Of a stretch of 64,000 bases of DNA, positions 44,870 through 54,548 are shown piece after piece; positions within the stretch are counted from its first letter, which is position 1; every line of letters begins with the position of its first letter. This stretch comes from JBFFZF01 sp050732695 (lineage in GTDB: Bacteria > Gemmatimonadota > Gemmatimonadetes > Longimicrobiales > RSA9). The DNA lies in assembly GCA_050732695.1 (NCBI GenBank), contig JBOHRL010000033.1, forward strand, positions 1 through 64,000, given 5' to 3'. A program made the position numbers and the translations under genes. The notes below the pieces were generated by a model, which saw nothing but the letters and a program-made list of their open reading frames with translations, ran no database searches and was not told where the DNA came from.

Positions 44870-45836
44870 ATCGGTTCGCTACGTGCTCGCTGTCGAGGCC
44901 GATACGAACGAGCGACTGGACGCCTATCTCGCGACGCGGCTGCCGGCCGTTTCGCGAACCCGCGTGGCAGCGCTGATCGAACAGGGCCGTGTGCTCGTCA
45001 ATGGTGTTGCGCCGCGCAAACGGGACCAGCCGCGGGCGGGTGACCGCATCGAGATCGAGGTGCCAGCAGCGGCACCGAGCGATCTCGTGCCGGAAGCGAT
45101 TCCACTCGCGATCGTTTTCGAGGACGAACACCTCCTGGTCGTGGACAAGCCTGCCGGCCTCGTGGTCCACCCGGCGGTGGGCCACCCGACCGGAACGCTG
45201 GCCAATGCGCTCGCGCATCATTTCGGAATCCTGTCGTCCGTGGCGGGACCGGCGCGGCCGGGCATCGTCCACCGGCTCGACAAGGACACGTCAGGTCTTC
45301 TGCTCGTCGCGAGGAACGATGAGGTACATCGGCGGCTCTCGGCCATGTTGAAGCGACGGACCGTACGCCGATCCTATACAGTGGCGGTATGGGGGCATCT
45401 CGCGCAGCAGGACGTCACGGTCGAGGCTGCCCTCGGGCGCTCGCCGTCGAACCGGAAGCGCGTGGCCGTACTGGCGGGCGGCAAGCCCGCGATCACACAC
45501 TTCACGCGACTCGAGCGATGGCGCGCAGCAGATCTTCTGGAGGCGAGGTTGGAGACGGGACGAACCCACCAGATTCGGGTGCACCTGCTGTCCATCGGAC
45601 ATCCGGTCGTAGGCGATGTCGAGTACGCGGGCGGTGCGGAGCGCGGGCTGAGCGGACCGGCAAGGCCGTGGGCCCGGCAGCTGGCAGCCAGAGTGCCGCG
45701 CCAGTTCCTTCACGCGTCCAGCCTCGTCTTCACGCACCCGATCACGCGCCAGGTCGTGTCCCTCGAATCGTCGCTTCCGCCCGACCTTGCGGCCGCTGCC
45801 CAATGGGCTCGAACCACCGGCGGGGTATCGGGTTGA
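44856..45836 (+). CDS. rluD: RluA/RluD family 23S rRNA pseudouridine synthase
   Basis: A 326-aa enzyme. An S4 RNA-binding domain (about 13-75, SRTRVAALIEQGRVLVNG) precedes the catalytic domain with DKPAGLVVHPA, the catalytic Asp in GIVHRLDKDTSGLLLVARN, and LETGRTHQIRVHL. It probably modifies 23S rRNA; the RluD assignment (helix 69) is by overall architecture. The ATG at 44856 begins the S4 region and overlaps lspA by 14 bp. It ends the housekeeping run; cheW follows after 72 bp. Confidence 0.92.
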   Translation: MAGRESVRYVLAVEADTNERLDAYLATRLPAVSRTRVAALIEQGRVLVNGVAPRKRDQPRAGDRIEIEVPAAAPSDLVPEAIPLAIVFEDEHLLVVDKPAGLVVHPAVGHPTGTLANALAHHFGILSSVAGPARPGIVHRLDKDTSGLLLVARNDEVHRRLSAMLKRRTVRRSYTVAVWGHLAQQDVTVEAALGRSPSNRKRVAVLAGGKPAITHFTRLERWRAADLLEARLETGRTHQIRVHLLSIGHPVVGDVEYAGGAERGLSGPARPWARQLAARVPRQFLHASSLVFTHPITRQVVSLESSLPPDLAAAAQWARTTGGVSG

Positions 45837-45908
45837 CCGGCCTCCGAGTAGCACAGTATTCTTCGGCTGCCTGCCCCTCGGGTTCTCCCCGCAAAGCCGA
45901 TCGCGCCG

Positions 45909-46373
45909 ATGCAAGGTGACGCGACCATTGCGGCCGATGCCTCGGTCCGCCCAGCCAGTCAGTGGGCGTTCTTCGTGTGCGGAGAGCGGGGCTTTGCCGT
46001 ACCGCTCGAGCGGGTAGCCGAAATCCTGCCACCGCAGGCAGCGACTCGCCTGCCCGGGTGCGGGCCCGTCGTCCACGGGTTGGTCGGATTTCGCGGTCGC
46101 GTGATTACGGTATTCGACCTCGGCGTGATCGCGGGGCAGCAGCCCGCAGCACAGCATGCCGATTACCGCGTGGTCTTCGTGCGGCATGCTGGCCGGCTGT
46201 TCGGTTTCATCGTCGAGGCGATGGTCACGATCGCGCCTGCGGACAACAGAACGGGCACGGTCGATGCACCGGGTGGTCTGAAAAATGGCGACGTACGCGG
46301 TACGGTCCCCCACGAAGGGCGCCCGTTCCTCGAACTCGATGTGGATCATCTGCTCGGTCGGCTGCTCGCCTGA
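45909..46373 (+). CDS. cheW: CheW-type chemotaxis coupling protein
   Basis: A 154-aa cytoplasmic CheW-like SH3-type protein (FFVCGERGFAVPLERVAEIL; VHGLVGFRGRVITVFDLGVIAG; LFGFIVEAMVTIA) that couples CheA to receptors. First gene of the chemosensory operon, 25 bp before cheY. No methyl-accepting receptor is encoded nearby, so receptors must be elsewhere or the input is unconventional. No clear ribosome site before the ATG. Confidence 0.9.
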   Translation: MQGDATIAADASVRPASQWAFFVCGERGFAVPLERVAEILPPQAATRLPGCGPVVHGLVGFRGRVITVFDLGVIAGQQPAAQHADYRVVFVRHAGRLFGFIVEAMVTIAPADNRTGTVDAPGGLKNGDVRGTVPHEGRPFLELDVDHLLGRLLA

Positions 46374-46397
46374 TCGACTCTGGAGAATGGGGATTCC

Positions 46398-46760
46398 ATG
46401 GCCCGGACAGTTCTGATTTGCGACGACGCGCTGTTCATGCGAACCATGCTCGCGGAGATCATGGAACAAGCAGGCTTCGAGGTCGCGGGTCAGGCGGCGA
46501 CGGGGGCGGAAGCCGTACGGCTCTACCGCGATCTCGAACCGGATCTCGTCACCATGGACATCATCATGCCGGACATGGGCGGGATCGAAGCCGTTCGCGA
46601 GATCGTTCGCGAGTTTCCTGATGCGAACATCGTCATGTGCAGCGCCATGGGCCAGCAGGCTCTCGTGATTGAAGCCATTCAGGCCGGGGCGCGCGACTTC
46701 ATCGTCAAGCCGTTCCAACCGGGTCGGGTGATGGAAGCGGTGCAGCGCGTTCTCGGCTGA
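46398..46760 (+). CDS. cheY: CheY-type response regulator
   Basis: A 120-aa stand-alone receiver. Acidic pair D9/D10, phospho-acceptor D54 (VTMDIIMPDMGG), switch Ser82 (MCSAMGQ) and K104 (FIVKPFQP) are all in place. It should be phosphorylated by the CheA encoded 19 bp downstream and relieved by CheC. The output target is not obvious, since no flagellar motor genes are present; the Mgl or PATAN proteins of the operon are candidates. Confidence 0.94.
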   Translation: MARTVLICDDALFMRTMLAEIMEQAGFEVAGQAATGAEAVRLYRDLEPDLVTMDIIMPDMGGIEAVREIVREFPDANIVMCSAMGQQALVIEAIQAGARDFIVKPFQPGRVMEAVQRVLG

Positions 46761-46779
46761 GGCCGGACGGGGGTGGAGG

Positions 46780-48588
46780 TTGCAGCCGAGTCGTCTTGTC
46801 GATCTCTACGTCGCGGAGTCACGCGAGCACCTGAGTCTCCTCTCGCGGGGCATCCTGGGGTTCGAGCGTGGCAGCCCGGGCGCACTGGATGAAGCATTTC
46901 GCGCGGCTCACACACTCAAGGGTCTCGCCTCGGCGATGGGACACACCGACGTCGCCCTCCAGGCGCATACACTCGAAGACTACCTGACGGAGGTAAGGGA
47001 CGGCCGGCGCGTAGCGGACGCCGGTTTCATCGACACGCTTCTCACTGCGAGCGATGCCCTCGCCGATGCCGTCGATGCGGCTCTGCGCGAACAGCCGCCG
47101 CCCGCCGATTCATACGAAGCTTTCGTGCGCGCGCCGGTTCCGGACGCCCCGGATGGATCGGCCGGCGACGTGCCGCCTCCGCCCGCCTCCGCAACCGTGA
47201 CCGCACGATTCCGCTTCGATCCTGACACGCCGATTCGCGCCGCTCGCGCCGCCATCGCACGACGCAACGCGGAGAGAGCGGGCGGTGTCGTTGGCGCATG
47301 GCCCGATTCGCCGGATGCCGATCCCGATGAGTTCCTCGTGTATCTGAGTCCGGCGGCGGATTTCATTGCAATCGACAAGGCGATCCGGGCAGCAGGCAAT
47401 ATCACGGAGCTCCACTTCGAGCCGGCGACGCACGCGTCCTCTGCCGCGCCAGACAGCGCGGCGGCGGAGGCCGCGCCGGTTGCCTTTGTGCGCGTTGCGC
47501 GAGATCGGCTCGACGAACTGGCCGAAGGCGTTGCAGAACTCTCGGTGCTGCATGAGCGGGAGCGTCTCACGCACGGCGAGGGCTGGGCGACGGATCGAGC
47601 GGGCGGCGTGCTCGCCGAGCTTCAGCGCATCGTGCTCGATCTTCGCATGGTCCCGGTGAGTACAGCGTTCGAGCGGTTTCACCGGCTCGTCCGTGACGCA
47701 CTGCGATCGGTCGGCAAGGAAGCGGACTTCACGATCGAAGGTGCGGAGATATCGGCCGACCAGGCGATCCTCGACGCCATCGTTGATCCTCTGGTGCACC
47801 TTCTGCGCAATGCCGTGGATCACGGTCTCGAGATTCCGGAAGCGCGCGAGGCCGCCGGCAAGCCTCGCCGCGGCAGCCTCCGTCTGAACGTCGAACGCGA
47901 ACGCAACAGCGTGCGCATCACACTGGCGGACGACGGTGCGGGAATCGCGCGCGACCGCGTCATGGAACGTGCGAAACAGGAAGGTCTCGTGGCACCGGAT
48001 GCCGGGCTGCCCTCCGATGATGAGCTGTTACGGCTCATGAGTCTGCCGGGTTTCTCGACCGCGGCAGCTGTGACCGAGCTGTCCGGTCGCGGCGTAGGCC
48101 TCGACGTGGTGGTGGCGCGCGTGCGCAGTCTGGGCGGCGCGATCGAGATGGCGAGCCGCGCTGGCCAGGGCACAACGTTCACGATCCGGCTTCCAGTCAC
48201 ACTCTCGCTGGCGCACGCCCTGCGCGTTCGCGTCGGAAGCGAGGACTACGCCATTGCGTTGACCCACGTGTCGGAAGCGATCTCACTCGAAGATATTCGA
48301 CCGCACGGCCAGGCCGGTCGCGAAACGATCGAAGTGCGCGGTGAGCGCGTCGCACTCATCCGGCTCGGCAGGGTGCTCGGGACGGGCGGTGGCCAGGAAT
48401 CTGCCGCCGTCGTCGCCGAACTCGGGGAACGCCGAGTCGCGTTGGCTGTCGACGCCCTCGTCGGACACGAAAAGATCGTCGTCAAGTCGTTCGATCCGGC
48501 GGCAGGTACGATCCCCGTATTTGCGGGTGCGACGCTTCTGGCCGATGGCCGGCCTGCGCTACTGATCGATCCACTGAGCGTGGCGTGA
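46780..48588 (+). CDS. cheA: Chemotaxis histidine kinase CheA
   Basis: A 602-aa kinase. The P1 HPt domain has phospho-acceptor His44 (FRAAHTLKGLASAMGH). A Pro-rich linker and a small P2-like segment (about 150-220) follow, then P3 dimerisation (about 225-290), P4 ATPase with N-box LVHLLRNAVDHGLE, G1 LADDGAGIARDR and G2 LSGRGVGLDVV, and a CheW-like P5 domain to the end. The initiator appears to be TTG at 46780, preceded by GGGGGTGGAGG; no better in-frame start keeps the HPt intact. Confidence 0.94.
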   Translation: MQPSRLVDLYVAESREHLSLLSRGILGFERGSPGALDEAFRAAHTLKGLASAMGHTDVALQAHTLEDYLTEVRDGRRVADAGFIDTLLTASDALADAVDAALREQPPPADSYEAFVRAPVPDAPDGSAGDVPPPPASATVTARFRFDPDTPIRAARAAIARRNAERAGGVVGAWPDSPDADPDEFLVYLSPAADFIAIDKAIRAAGNITELHFEPATHASSAAPDSAAAEAAPVAFVRVARDRLDELAEGVAELSVLHERERLTHGEGWATDRAGGVLAELQRIVLDLRMVPVSTAFERFHRLVRDALRSVGKEADFTIEGAEISADQAILDAIVDPLVHLLRNAVDHGLEIPEAREAAGKPRRGSLRLNVERERNSVRITLADDGAGIARDRVMERAKQEGLVAPDAGLPSDDELLRLMSLPGFSTAAAVTELSGRGVGLDVVVARVRSLGGAIEMASRAGQGTTFTIRLPVTLSLAHALRVRVGSEDYAIALTHVSEAISLEDIRPHGQAGRETIEVRGERVALIRLGRVLGTGGGQESAAVVAELGERRVALAVDALVGHEKIVVKSFDPAAGTIPVFAGATLLADGRPALLIDPLSVA

Positions 48589-48594
48589 ACCGGA

Positions 48595-49212
48595 ATGGAT
48601 ATTCGATCGCTCGATCCGGTACAGCTCGATGCACTGCGGGAGACGGCAAACATCGGCGCGGGTCACGCGGCCACGGCGCTGTCCGAGCTGACCGGCCGCC
48701 GCATCATGGTCGATGTCCCCGAGGTCAGCATCGTTCCGCTCGAACGCGTCGGCGAGCTGCTCGGTGACCCGGGCCAGGCCGTGTCCGCCGTGATCGTCGC
48801 CGTCGATGGTGACCTCACGGGCCGCACTCTCCAGATCTTCGATGGGCGCGCGGCTTCCGCGCTCGTCGGACTCCTGCTCGGCGTGCGCGAACCGGAATTC
48901 CCCAAACAGTTCGGCACTCTCGAGCGCTCCGCCCTCAAGGAGATCGGCAACGTCATCGTCGGGGCATACCTGAATGCGCTGAGTACCTTCACTGCCACCG
49001 ACATCACGATGTCGGTTCCCGACTTTGCCATCGACATGGCTGCGGCGATCCTGATGACGAGCTACCTCAACTTCGGTGGTGAAGAGGACTACGTGCTCTG
49101 TGTGGCGACGCGGCTGGACGTGGACGATCACGGCGATCTGCGCGCGCACTTCCTGCTCATTCCGGATCGACCCTCGCTTCAGCGCATCCTCTCTGCGCTG
49201 CGACTCGGCTGA
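48595..49212 (+). CDS. cheC: CheC-type CheY-P phosphatase
   Basis: A 205-aa protein with two phosphatase half-sites of the CheC/FliY/CheX kind: E16-x-x-N19 (DALRETANIGAGHA) and E116-x-x-N119 (SALKEIGNVIVGAY). It should dephosphorylate CheY-P and, in CheC-CheD systems, bind CheD to tune receptor deamidation; a cheD gene lies later in the same operon. It overlaps the next gene by one base (TGATG). Confidence 0.92.
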   Translation: MDIRSLDPVQLDALRETANIGAGHAATALSELTGRRIMVDVPEVSIVPLERVGELLGDPGQAVSAVIVAVDGDLTGRTLQIFDGRAASALVGLLLGVREPEFPKQFGTLERSALKEIGNVIVGAYLNALSTFTATDITMSVPDFAIDMAAAILMTSYLNFGGEEDYVLCVATRLDVDDHGDLRAHFLLIPDRPSLQRILSALRLG

Positions 49213-51944
49213 TGGCGGGACCGAAAGCGGAGGGGCTGGCCTTTCTGCCATGGGCAGACCGGCCATCGCCCGCACCACCCTCCGCATCGCCCAGGTCTGC
49301 GCATGACGTCGCGATCCTGCGCGCTCTTGCGGAGCGCATCCCGCAGCGCGATGCCGGCGCACACAACAACCTCGGCGTGGTCTATTACCAGAAAGGACTC
49401 GCTGCCGAGGCTGCGGAGCAGTTCGAGCTCGCGCTCGATCTCGACCCGCACATGCATGTCGCCGAACGAAACCTCCAGATCGTCTACTTCGGCTTCGGCT
49501 ACTTCGATCAACGCCTGCGCGAACTGCGCGAACGCCTCGATTCCGATCCGCACGATGTCGACGCACGCCGGGCGCTCGCACGCACGTTCCTCTATGGCGG
49601 TGATGCAGTTGCGGCCATCCGCGAACTGCTACAGGCGAGAAACGCGAACCCGCGCGACCCATCGATCCTGCGTCAGCTCGCTCGCGCCGAAATCCGCCGG
49701 GGCGAGATGGATGCTGCGCTGCTCACGCTGCGCGATGCGGTCGCAGCGGCGCCCAACGATGCCGTCAACTTCGTGCGAATCGGCGAACTGATGTACCAAC
49801 GTGGATTCAATGAAGAGGCGCGTGACGCGTTGGAGCAGGCCATCGCGCGGGACGATACTATGGCCGAAGCTCACCATTATCTCGCCTTCGTCTGTGGTGA
49901 ACTGGGCGATGCGGATCGGGCCAGCCAGTTCGCCGCGAAGGCAACCGCGCTGAACCCGAGCTACGCCAGGGCCGAGAAGAGCCTGTCGCTGGAACGCTAC
50001 AGCGTCACCCGTTACGAGGAGTTGCTGGGCGAACGCGCGCCCCGGCCTGTCGCCGGCGAGGGCGGAACGCTCGTCCATTTCAGCCTCGGCCTCGCCCTGC
50101 GCCAGAAAGGCCTGTTCGAAGAGGCGGCCCGCGAATTCCGGCTGGCCATGGAGCGCGGCGAGGATCCGTTCCTCGTGGGTCAGGCGGAGGCCGAGATGGC
50201 GTTGCTCGCGGCCCGTGCACCGGGTGCGGTTGTGCAGTATCGCGAGCTGATCGAGCAGGAGCCGGCCAGCCCGAAGCTCTGGAACGAACTCGGGACCGCG
50301 TGGCACCAGCAGGGCGAACTGGACCCGGCGGCGGAGGCGTACCTTCACGCGATCGAGCTGGACGGGAGTTACGTTCTGGCCTGGAACAATCTGGGCGTGG
50401 TCCGGCATCATCGCGGGGAGGCCGCCGCAGCCGAGGCCTTTCACCACGCGCTCGCGGGGGAGCGGGCAGCGGCCGAGGTGTGGCGGAACCTCGGTTGGCA
50501 CTGGCATCGGCGAAGGGTGCCCGAGGCCGCCGAGCATGCGTACCGGCAGGCCCTCGACACGGACGATCGTCTGGCCAGCGCGTGGACCGGCCTGGGCATG
50601 CTCTTCATGGAGGCAGGACGAACTGGCGAAGCCAAAGCGGCTCTGGCGAGAGCGGTCGAGGCGGATCCGGCGCTGGCCGAGGCTCGTTACCACTACGGTT
50701 TCGCGCTGTCGGCCACGGGTGAGTACCAGGCGGCGTTGCGCGAGACAAGCCGTGCACTCGAACTGAATCCGTACATCACGACACCGCGCTTCCGTCTCCT
50801 GATCGACCTCCAGTTCGAGGACGCGAGCGTCCCGGCGCCGGACCTCGGCGCGGTCGTACGCGTGGCCGGCGACGAGGGCATCGAGTCGTTCGAGTTCGAG
50901 GCTTCGGCGCTGGACGCGGTGCTGCGTGGGCCGGTTGCCCACGCGAGGGAGGTCGATGACGAGCCGGCGAATCCCGCTGCGCTTCCATCAAAGCCTGCGT
51001 CCTTCGAGTGGCTGGCTGCGGCGCGGGCCGCAGTTCAGGACGGCCAGTTCGCCGAAGCCCAGTCGGCCGTGCAGCAGGCCGCTTCGCTGGGCGCGAACCG
51101 GATCGAGACGCAGCTCCTCCAGGCCGAGATCTTCCTGGCGTGCGGCGCGGCTGGAGAGGCTGTCGAACGATACGGCGCTGTGGTGGCAGACCTGGAATCG
51201 GTGGGCGACGCGTCGTCCGCCGGTCTGGACGCATTGGACATCGAGCGCCGAGCGGTGGCCGGTCTGACTCGCTGCTACCTCGATCTCGACCGGCCCGAGC
51301 AGGCGGTCGAGGCCGGGACCCGCTATGCGGCGCTGCTATCGGACGGGTCCGCCGCCGCACCGCTTCTCGCGGAGGCACTCGACGCGGCGGGCGATCCGAT
51401 GCAGGCCGTCCAGGTCCTGGCCGAGGCCGTCGCGAAGCGGCCGGATGACGTGGATCTGCTCACCCGCCTGGGCAGCGCGCACGCGCAGGCGGGCGACCAT
51501 GCAACCGGCGAGGCCCTGCTCCGCCGGGCCGCGGAGCGGAGCAGCGCCCCCGCGGCCCATGTCGCGCTGGCGCACGTGCTCCGGGCAACCGGCCGGGGCG
51601 CGGATGCCGAGAAAGAGTACCGCACAGCGCTGGCCGTCATCCCGAGTCTGGGCGATGCGGCGTTCGGCCTGGCCGATCTCGAATTCGAGCGAGGCAATGT
51701 GCAGGAGGCGATCCATGTGCTGGTCGGATTCCTCGAGGTCGATCCTTACAATTTGAGCGGTCTCGTTCAGCTGGGTGACATGCTGTGGCTGTCCAGCCGG
51801 CAGGCCGAAGCATCGATCGCGTACCGGCGTGTCCTGAGTTTCGATCCGGGGCACACCGAGGCAAGAGAGGGACTCGAGCGGCTGGTCCCAATGGATACGG
51901 CCGCTCCGGCGCATCGCATTGAACCCTGGCCAGCGCAGGTCTGA
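49212..51944 (+). CDS. Large TPR-repeat scaffold protein
   Basis: A 910-aa soluble protein made of tetratricopeptide repeats from about residue 45 onward (NNLGVVYYQKGLAAEAAEQFELALDLDP; WNELGTAWHQQGELDPAAEAYLHAIELD). A less regular middle region (about 530-600) separates two repeat blocks. No enzymatic motif, signal or membrane segment. TPR superhelices bind peptides or proteins, so it may scaffold the Che and Mgl parts. No counterpart exists in standard Che operons. Possible alternative starts do not change the repeats. Confidence 0.85.
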   Translation: MAGPKAEGLAFLPWADRPSPAPPSASPRSAHDVAILRALAERIPQRDAGAHNNLGVVYYQKGLAAEAAEQFELALDLDPHMHVAERNLQIVYFGFGYFDQRLRELRERLDSDPHDVDARRALARTFLYGGDAVAAIRELLQARNANPRDPSILRQLARAEIRRGEMDAALLTLRDAVAAAPNDAVNFVRIGELMYQRGFNEEARDALEQAIARDDTMAEAHHYLAFVCGELGDADRASQFAAKATALNPSYARAEKSLSLERYSVTRYEELLGERAPRPVAGEGGTLVHFSLGLALRQKGLFEEAAREFRLAMERGEDPFLVGQAEAEMALLAARAPGAVVQYRELIEQEPASPKLWNELGTAWHQQGELDPAAEAYLHAIELDGSYVLAWNNLGVVRHHRGEAAAAEAFHHALAGERAAAEVWRNLGWHWHRRRVPEAAEHAYRQALDTDDRLASAWTGLGMLFMEAGRTGEAKAALARAVEADPALAEARYHYGFALSATGEYQAALRETSRALELNPYITTPRFRLLIDLQFEDASVPAPDLGAVVRVAGDEGIESFEFEASALDAVLRGPVAHAREVDDEPANPAALPSKPASFEWLAAARAAVQDGQFAEAQSAVQQAASLGANRIETQLLQAEIFLACGAAGEAVERYGAVVADLESVGDASSAGLDALDIERRAVAGLTRCYLDLDRPEQAVEAGTRYAALLSDGSAAAPLLAEALDAAGDPMQAVQVLAEAVAKRPDDVDLLTRLGSAHAQAGDHATGEALLRRAAERSSAPAAHVALAHVLRATGRGADAEKEYRTALAVIPSLGDAAFGLADLEFERGNVQEAIHVLVGFLEVDPYNLSGLVQLGDMLWLSSRQAEASIAYRRVLSFDPGHTEAREGLERLVPMDTAAPAHRIEPWPAQV

Positions 51945-51949
51945 GCAGC

Positions 51950-53083
51950 ATGGCAATCGAAGGACCACTTCGCGAACTCGGAATCCAGGACGTGCTTCAG
52001 CTCCTGGAACTGGCGGGCAAGACCGGCGTGCTCACCGTCCGCTCCGAGCAATTGAACGATGAGGCGATCCTGCATTTCGCGCGGGGTGAGATCGTGTTCG
52101 CCGTGCGACGCCGGTCGACTCGGCGCCTCGGTCAGTTGCTCATCCGTGCCGGCCGCCTCACGCGCGTGCAGCTCGACGAAGCCCTCGAGCACCAACGCAC
52201 CGACCCGACCAGACGACTGGCCGAGATCCTCCTCGACAGGAACTTCATCACCGACGAAGAACTGGAACGCCAGCTTCGCTTTCAGATGGAAGAGACCGTC
52301 TACGAGCTGATGGCGTGGGAGGAAGGTTACTTCAAGTTCGAAGAACGCGCCGAGATCGTCGGCCAGCGACTGCTCGCGCGCGTCCGCGTCGATTCGCTGC
52401 TGATGGAGGGTGCGCGCCGGCTCGATGAGTGGACGCGCCTCGAGACCAAAGTCCCGAGCGCCGACGCTGTGCCTGTACTGGCGCCCATCACGGATCGCGA
52501 TGTGCGACCACTCGATCTCGGCACCGATGAATGGGAACTCCTCGCGGAGATCGACGGCGAGCGCGACATTCGTCAACTCGCGGCGGATCTCGGCCGCAGC
52601 ACGTTCGATGTCGGCAAGACGGTCTTCGGATTGGTAGGCGCCGGCGTTGTCGAAGTGCAGGAGCGTCAGGCAAGGATGCCGGAGGAGCAACTGCAACGCG
52701 CGATACGGCAGGTGAGCGATCTTCTCTCGAGCGGTCAGGTCGAGCCGGCGAGGAAGCTCGCGGCAGACCTCGAATCGGCGCACCCGGAGCGCGCAGATCT
52801 TGCCGTGCTCAGTGGTCGGATTCTCGTCGCACAGGGAAGACAGCGCGCGGCCTCGGATGCGTTTGCACGCGCCGTCGTTCTCGACCCGCTCTCCTCGGAA
52901 GCACACTACCGGCTCGGTCACGCTGCGGCGAGGACCGGTGATTTCGAGCGCGCAGTGAAGGCCTGGGAAACGCACGTACGGCTCACCCCGAGCAGCGAGG
53001 CACGGGCGCTGACTTCGGATGCCCTCGAAGCGGCGCGAACGCTCTCGCAAATTCTCGAGACAGTGACCAATCTGGGACCATGA
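51950..53083 (+). CDS. PATAN (DUF4388) protein with tandem MshEN-like motifs, short form
   Basis: A 377-aa protein. Residues 1-55 begin a PATAN/DUF4388 domain (GPLRELGIQDVLQLLELAGKTGVLTVRS). Embedded next are two 24-residue units at R59-Q82 and R89-Q112. The first, RLGQLLIRAGRLTRVQLDEA..., fits the published MshEN pattern RLGxxLxxxGxxxxxxLxxxLxxQ at every position; the second has Ala and Asn for the two Gly. Around 185-240 is a small winged-helix-like domain (LAADLGRSTFDVGKTVFGLV), then TPR-like helices. PATAN domains act in cyanobacterial pilus/phototaxis regulation. c-di-GMP binding is inference. It overlaps the next gene by 4 bp. Confidence 0.82.
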   Translation: MAIEGPLRELGIQDVLQLLELAGKTGVLTVRSEQLNDEAILHFARGEIVFAVRRRSTRRLGQLLIRAGRLTRVQLDEALEHQRTDPTRRLAEILLDRNFITDEELERQLRFQMEETVYELMAWEEGYFKFEERAEIVGQRLLARVRVDSLLMEGARRLDEWTRLETKVPSADAVPVLAPITDRDVRPLDLGTDEWELLAEIDGERDIRQLAADLGRSTFDVGKTVFGLVGAGVVEVQERQARMPEEQLQRAIRQVSDLLSSGQVEPARKLAADLESAHPERADLAVLSGRILVAQGRQRAASDAFARAVVLDPLSSEAHYRLGHAAARTGDFERAVKAWETHVRLTPSSEARALTSDALEAARTLSQILETVTNLGP

Positions 53084-54180
53084 AAACGCCCGCTCCCGCA
53101 GACCTCCAGCGGTGGAGTGAAGAGCTGGCGCGGAACCCCGCGTCACTCGCGTTTCTGCCGCTCGCCCGCGCCTATCGCCGGCTCGGCCGGCGCGACCTCG
53201 CCGTGCAGTTGTGCCTGCGCGGTCTGGAACATCACCCGACACACGTCGAAGCACACGCGCTCCTCGCACTCCTCCATTTCGAGTCCGGCGATCGCGCTCG
53301 CGCTGCCGATGAATGGGCGACCGTGTTGCGCCTCAAGCCCGGCAACTTCGAGGCACTCCGCGGGATGGGATTCCGCTACCTCGAGCAGAACGAAATCGCA
53401 AAAGCGCGAAACCATCTCGAGCGCGCTGCACTGATCCGGCCCGAAGACGCAACGGTCCAGGAGGCGTTGCGTCTGATCCGGCAGCGCGAGACGGCTCCAG
53501 TCAGACCTTCGCCGTCGATCGCAGCCGACGCGGTGAACGTCGCCGCCAACGCCGGGGGGCCGGCGCATGCCGCCCGCGTTGCGAACGCGGCGGCGCCAGG
53601 TCAGGGAGCAGGACGCGGAGAGAGCACACTGATTCACGGCGAAACGGGCGCCGCCAGCTCACCAACGGCCTCGCCATCACCGCGCACTCCGAAACCCGAG
53701 CCGGCGGAGAGATCGGTAACACCGCGTTTCATGCCTGCAACCGCGCCGGCGGCCAAAGCGCCGCCACCGCGCACCGTGCGCGGATCCGTGTGGGCGGGTG
53801 ACCCGACCATACCGCCCGATCCGACTCGCCTCTTCGAGGAGATGGCGACCGGACCGTTGCTCGGCGTGCTGTTGCTCGATCGGCGCGGTCTGGTCCTCGC
53901 CGGATCGTTGCGCGGCGATGGCGATGGCGCGGCGGAAGAATTGGGCGCACTGATTGGCGCCGCGATCGAAGAGGCTGCGCGCACGATCGAGCATCTTCGG
54001 CTCGACGGCTGGAGAATGCTCCTGCTCGAGTGTGCGGCGGCCACGATCCAGGTGGCGCCCGTCGGTGACAGCGCAATGGTTGTCGTCGCTGCACGCCGCG
54101 GCGCTCCCATGGGATGGGTCGGTCGCAGCGCGTTGCACGCCGTGAGCGTGGCAGAGCGGTTCATGGAGGCGTACGCATGA
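53080..54180 (+). CDS. TPR plus roadblock/LC7 domain protein
   Basis: A 366-aa protein. Residues 5-140 are TPR repeats (LARAYRRLGRRDLAVQLCLRGLEHHP), followed by a 100-residue Ala/Pro-rich disordered linker. A C-terminal roadblock/LC7 domain fills about 250-366 (GPLLGVLLLDRRGLVLAGSL; GDSAMVVVAARRGAPMGWVGRSAL). Roadblock proteins such as MglB are GTPase-activating partners of MglA-type GTPases. It overlaps both neighbours by 4 bp. The fused TPR may tether the GTPase module to the scaffold. Confidence 0.82.
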   Translation: MKTPAPADLQRWSEELARNPASLAFLPLARAYRRLGRRDLAVQLCLRGLEHHPTHVEAHALLALLHFESGDRARAADEWATVLRLKPGNFEALRGMGFRYLEQNEIAKARNHLERAALIRPEDATVQEALRLIRQRETAPVRPSPSIAADAVNVAANAGGPAHAARVANAAAPGQGAGRGESTLIHGETGAASSPTASPSPRTPKPEPAERSVTPRFMPATAPAAKAPPPRTVRGSVWAGDPTIPPDPTRLFEEMATGPLLGVLLLDRRGLVLAGSLRGDGDGAAEELGALIGAAIEEAARTIEHLRLDGWRMLLLECAAATIQVAPVGDSAMVVVAARRGAPMGWVGRSALHAVSVAERFMEAYA

Positions 54181-54548
54181 ACGAATCGTATCGCTCGGCG
54201 CTCGATCGGCTGTCGCGTGTGCCAGGCGTCCGCGGTGCGCTCGTCGCGCTGGCGGATGACGGTGTCCCGGTCGTCGAGGAACTCCAGCCCGATGTTTCGG
54301 GTGCGGCGATTGCCGCGCTCTCTGCCGCCCTGTTCCGTCGCACGGCGCTCGCGGCAGAATCGGCCGACCTCGGTCCGCTCGAGGCACTGCAACTCGAAGC
54401 CGAAGGTGGTCAGGTCCTGATCGGCGGCGCCGGTGAACTCATCGTCGTTGCCCTCATCTCGAATGACGCTCAGATCGGCCGAGCGCGCGTCGAGGTTCTG
54501 CGCGCTGCGCAATCCCTCAGCGACAGGACGGAGCCGCCGCCGTCATGA
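54177..54548 (+). CDS. Roadblock/LC7 domain protein, small
   Basis: A 123-aa single-domain protein with the roadblock pattern (YRSALDRLSRVPGVRGALVALADDGVPVVEE; GGQVLIGGAGELIVVALISNDAQIG). MglB-like proteins of this size homodimerise and act as GAPs for MglA. The ATG at 54177 overlaps the previous stop (ATGA) and the stop overlaps the next start the same way, so stoichiometry is probably set by translational coupling. Confidence 0.82.
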   Translation: MNESYRSALDRLSRVPGVRGALVALADDGVPVVEELQPDVSGAAIAALSAALFRRTALAAESADLGPLEALQLEAEGGQVLIGGAGELIVVALISNDAQIGRARVEVLRAAQSLSDRTEPPPS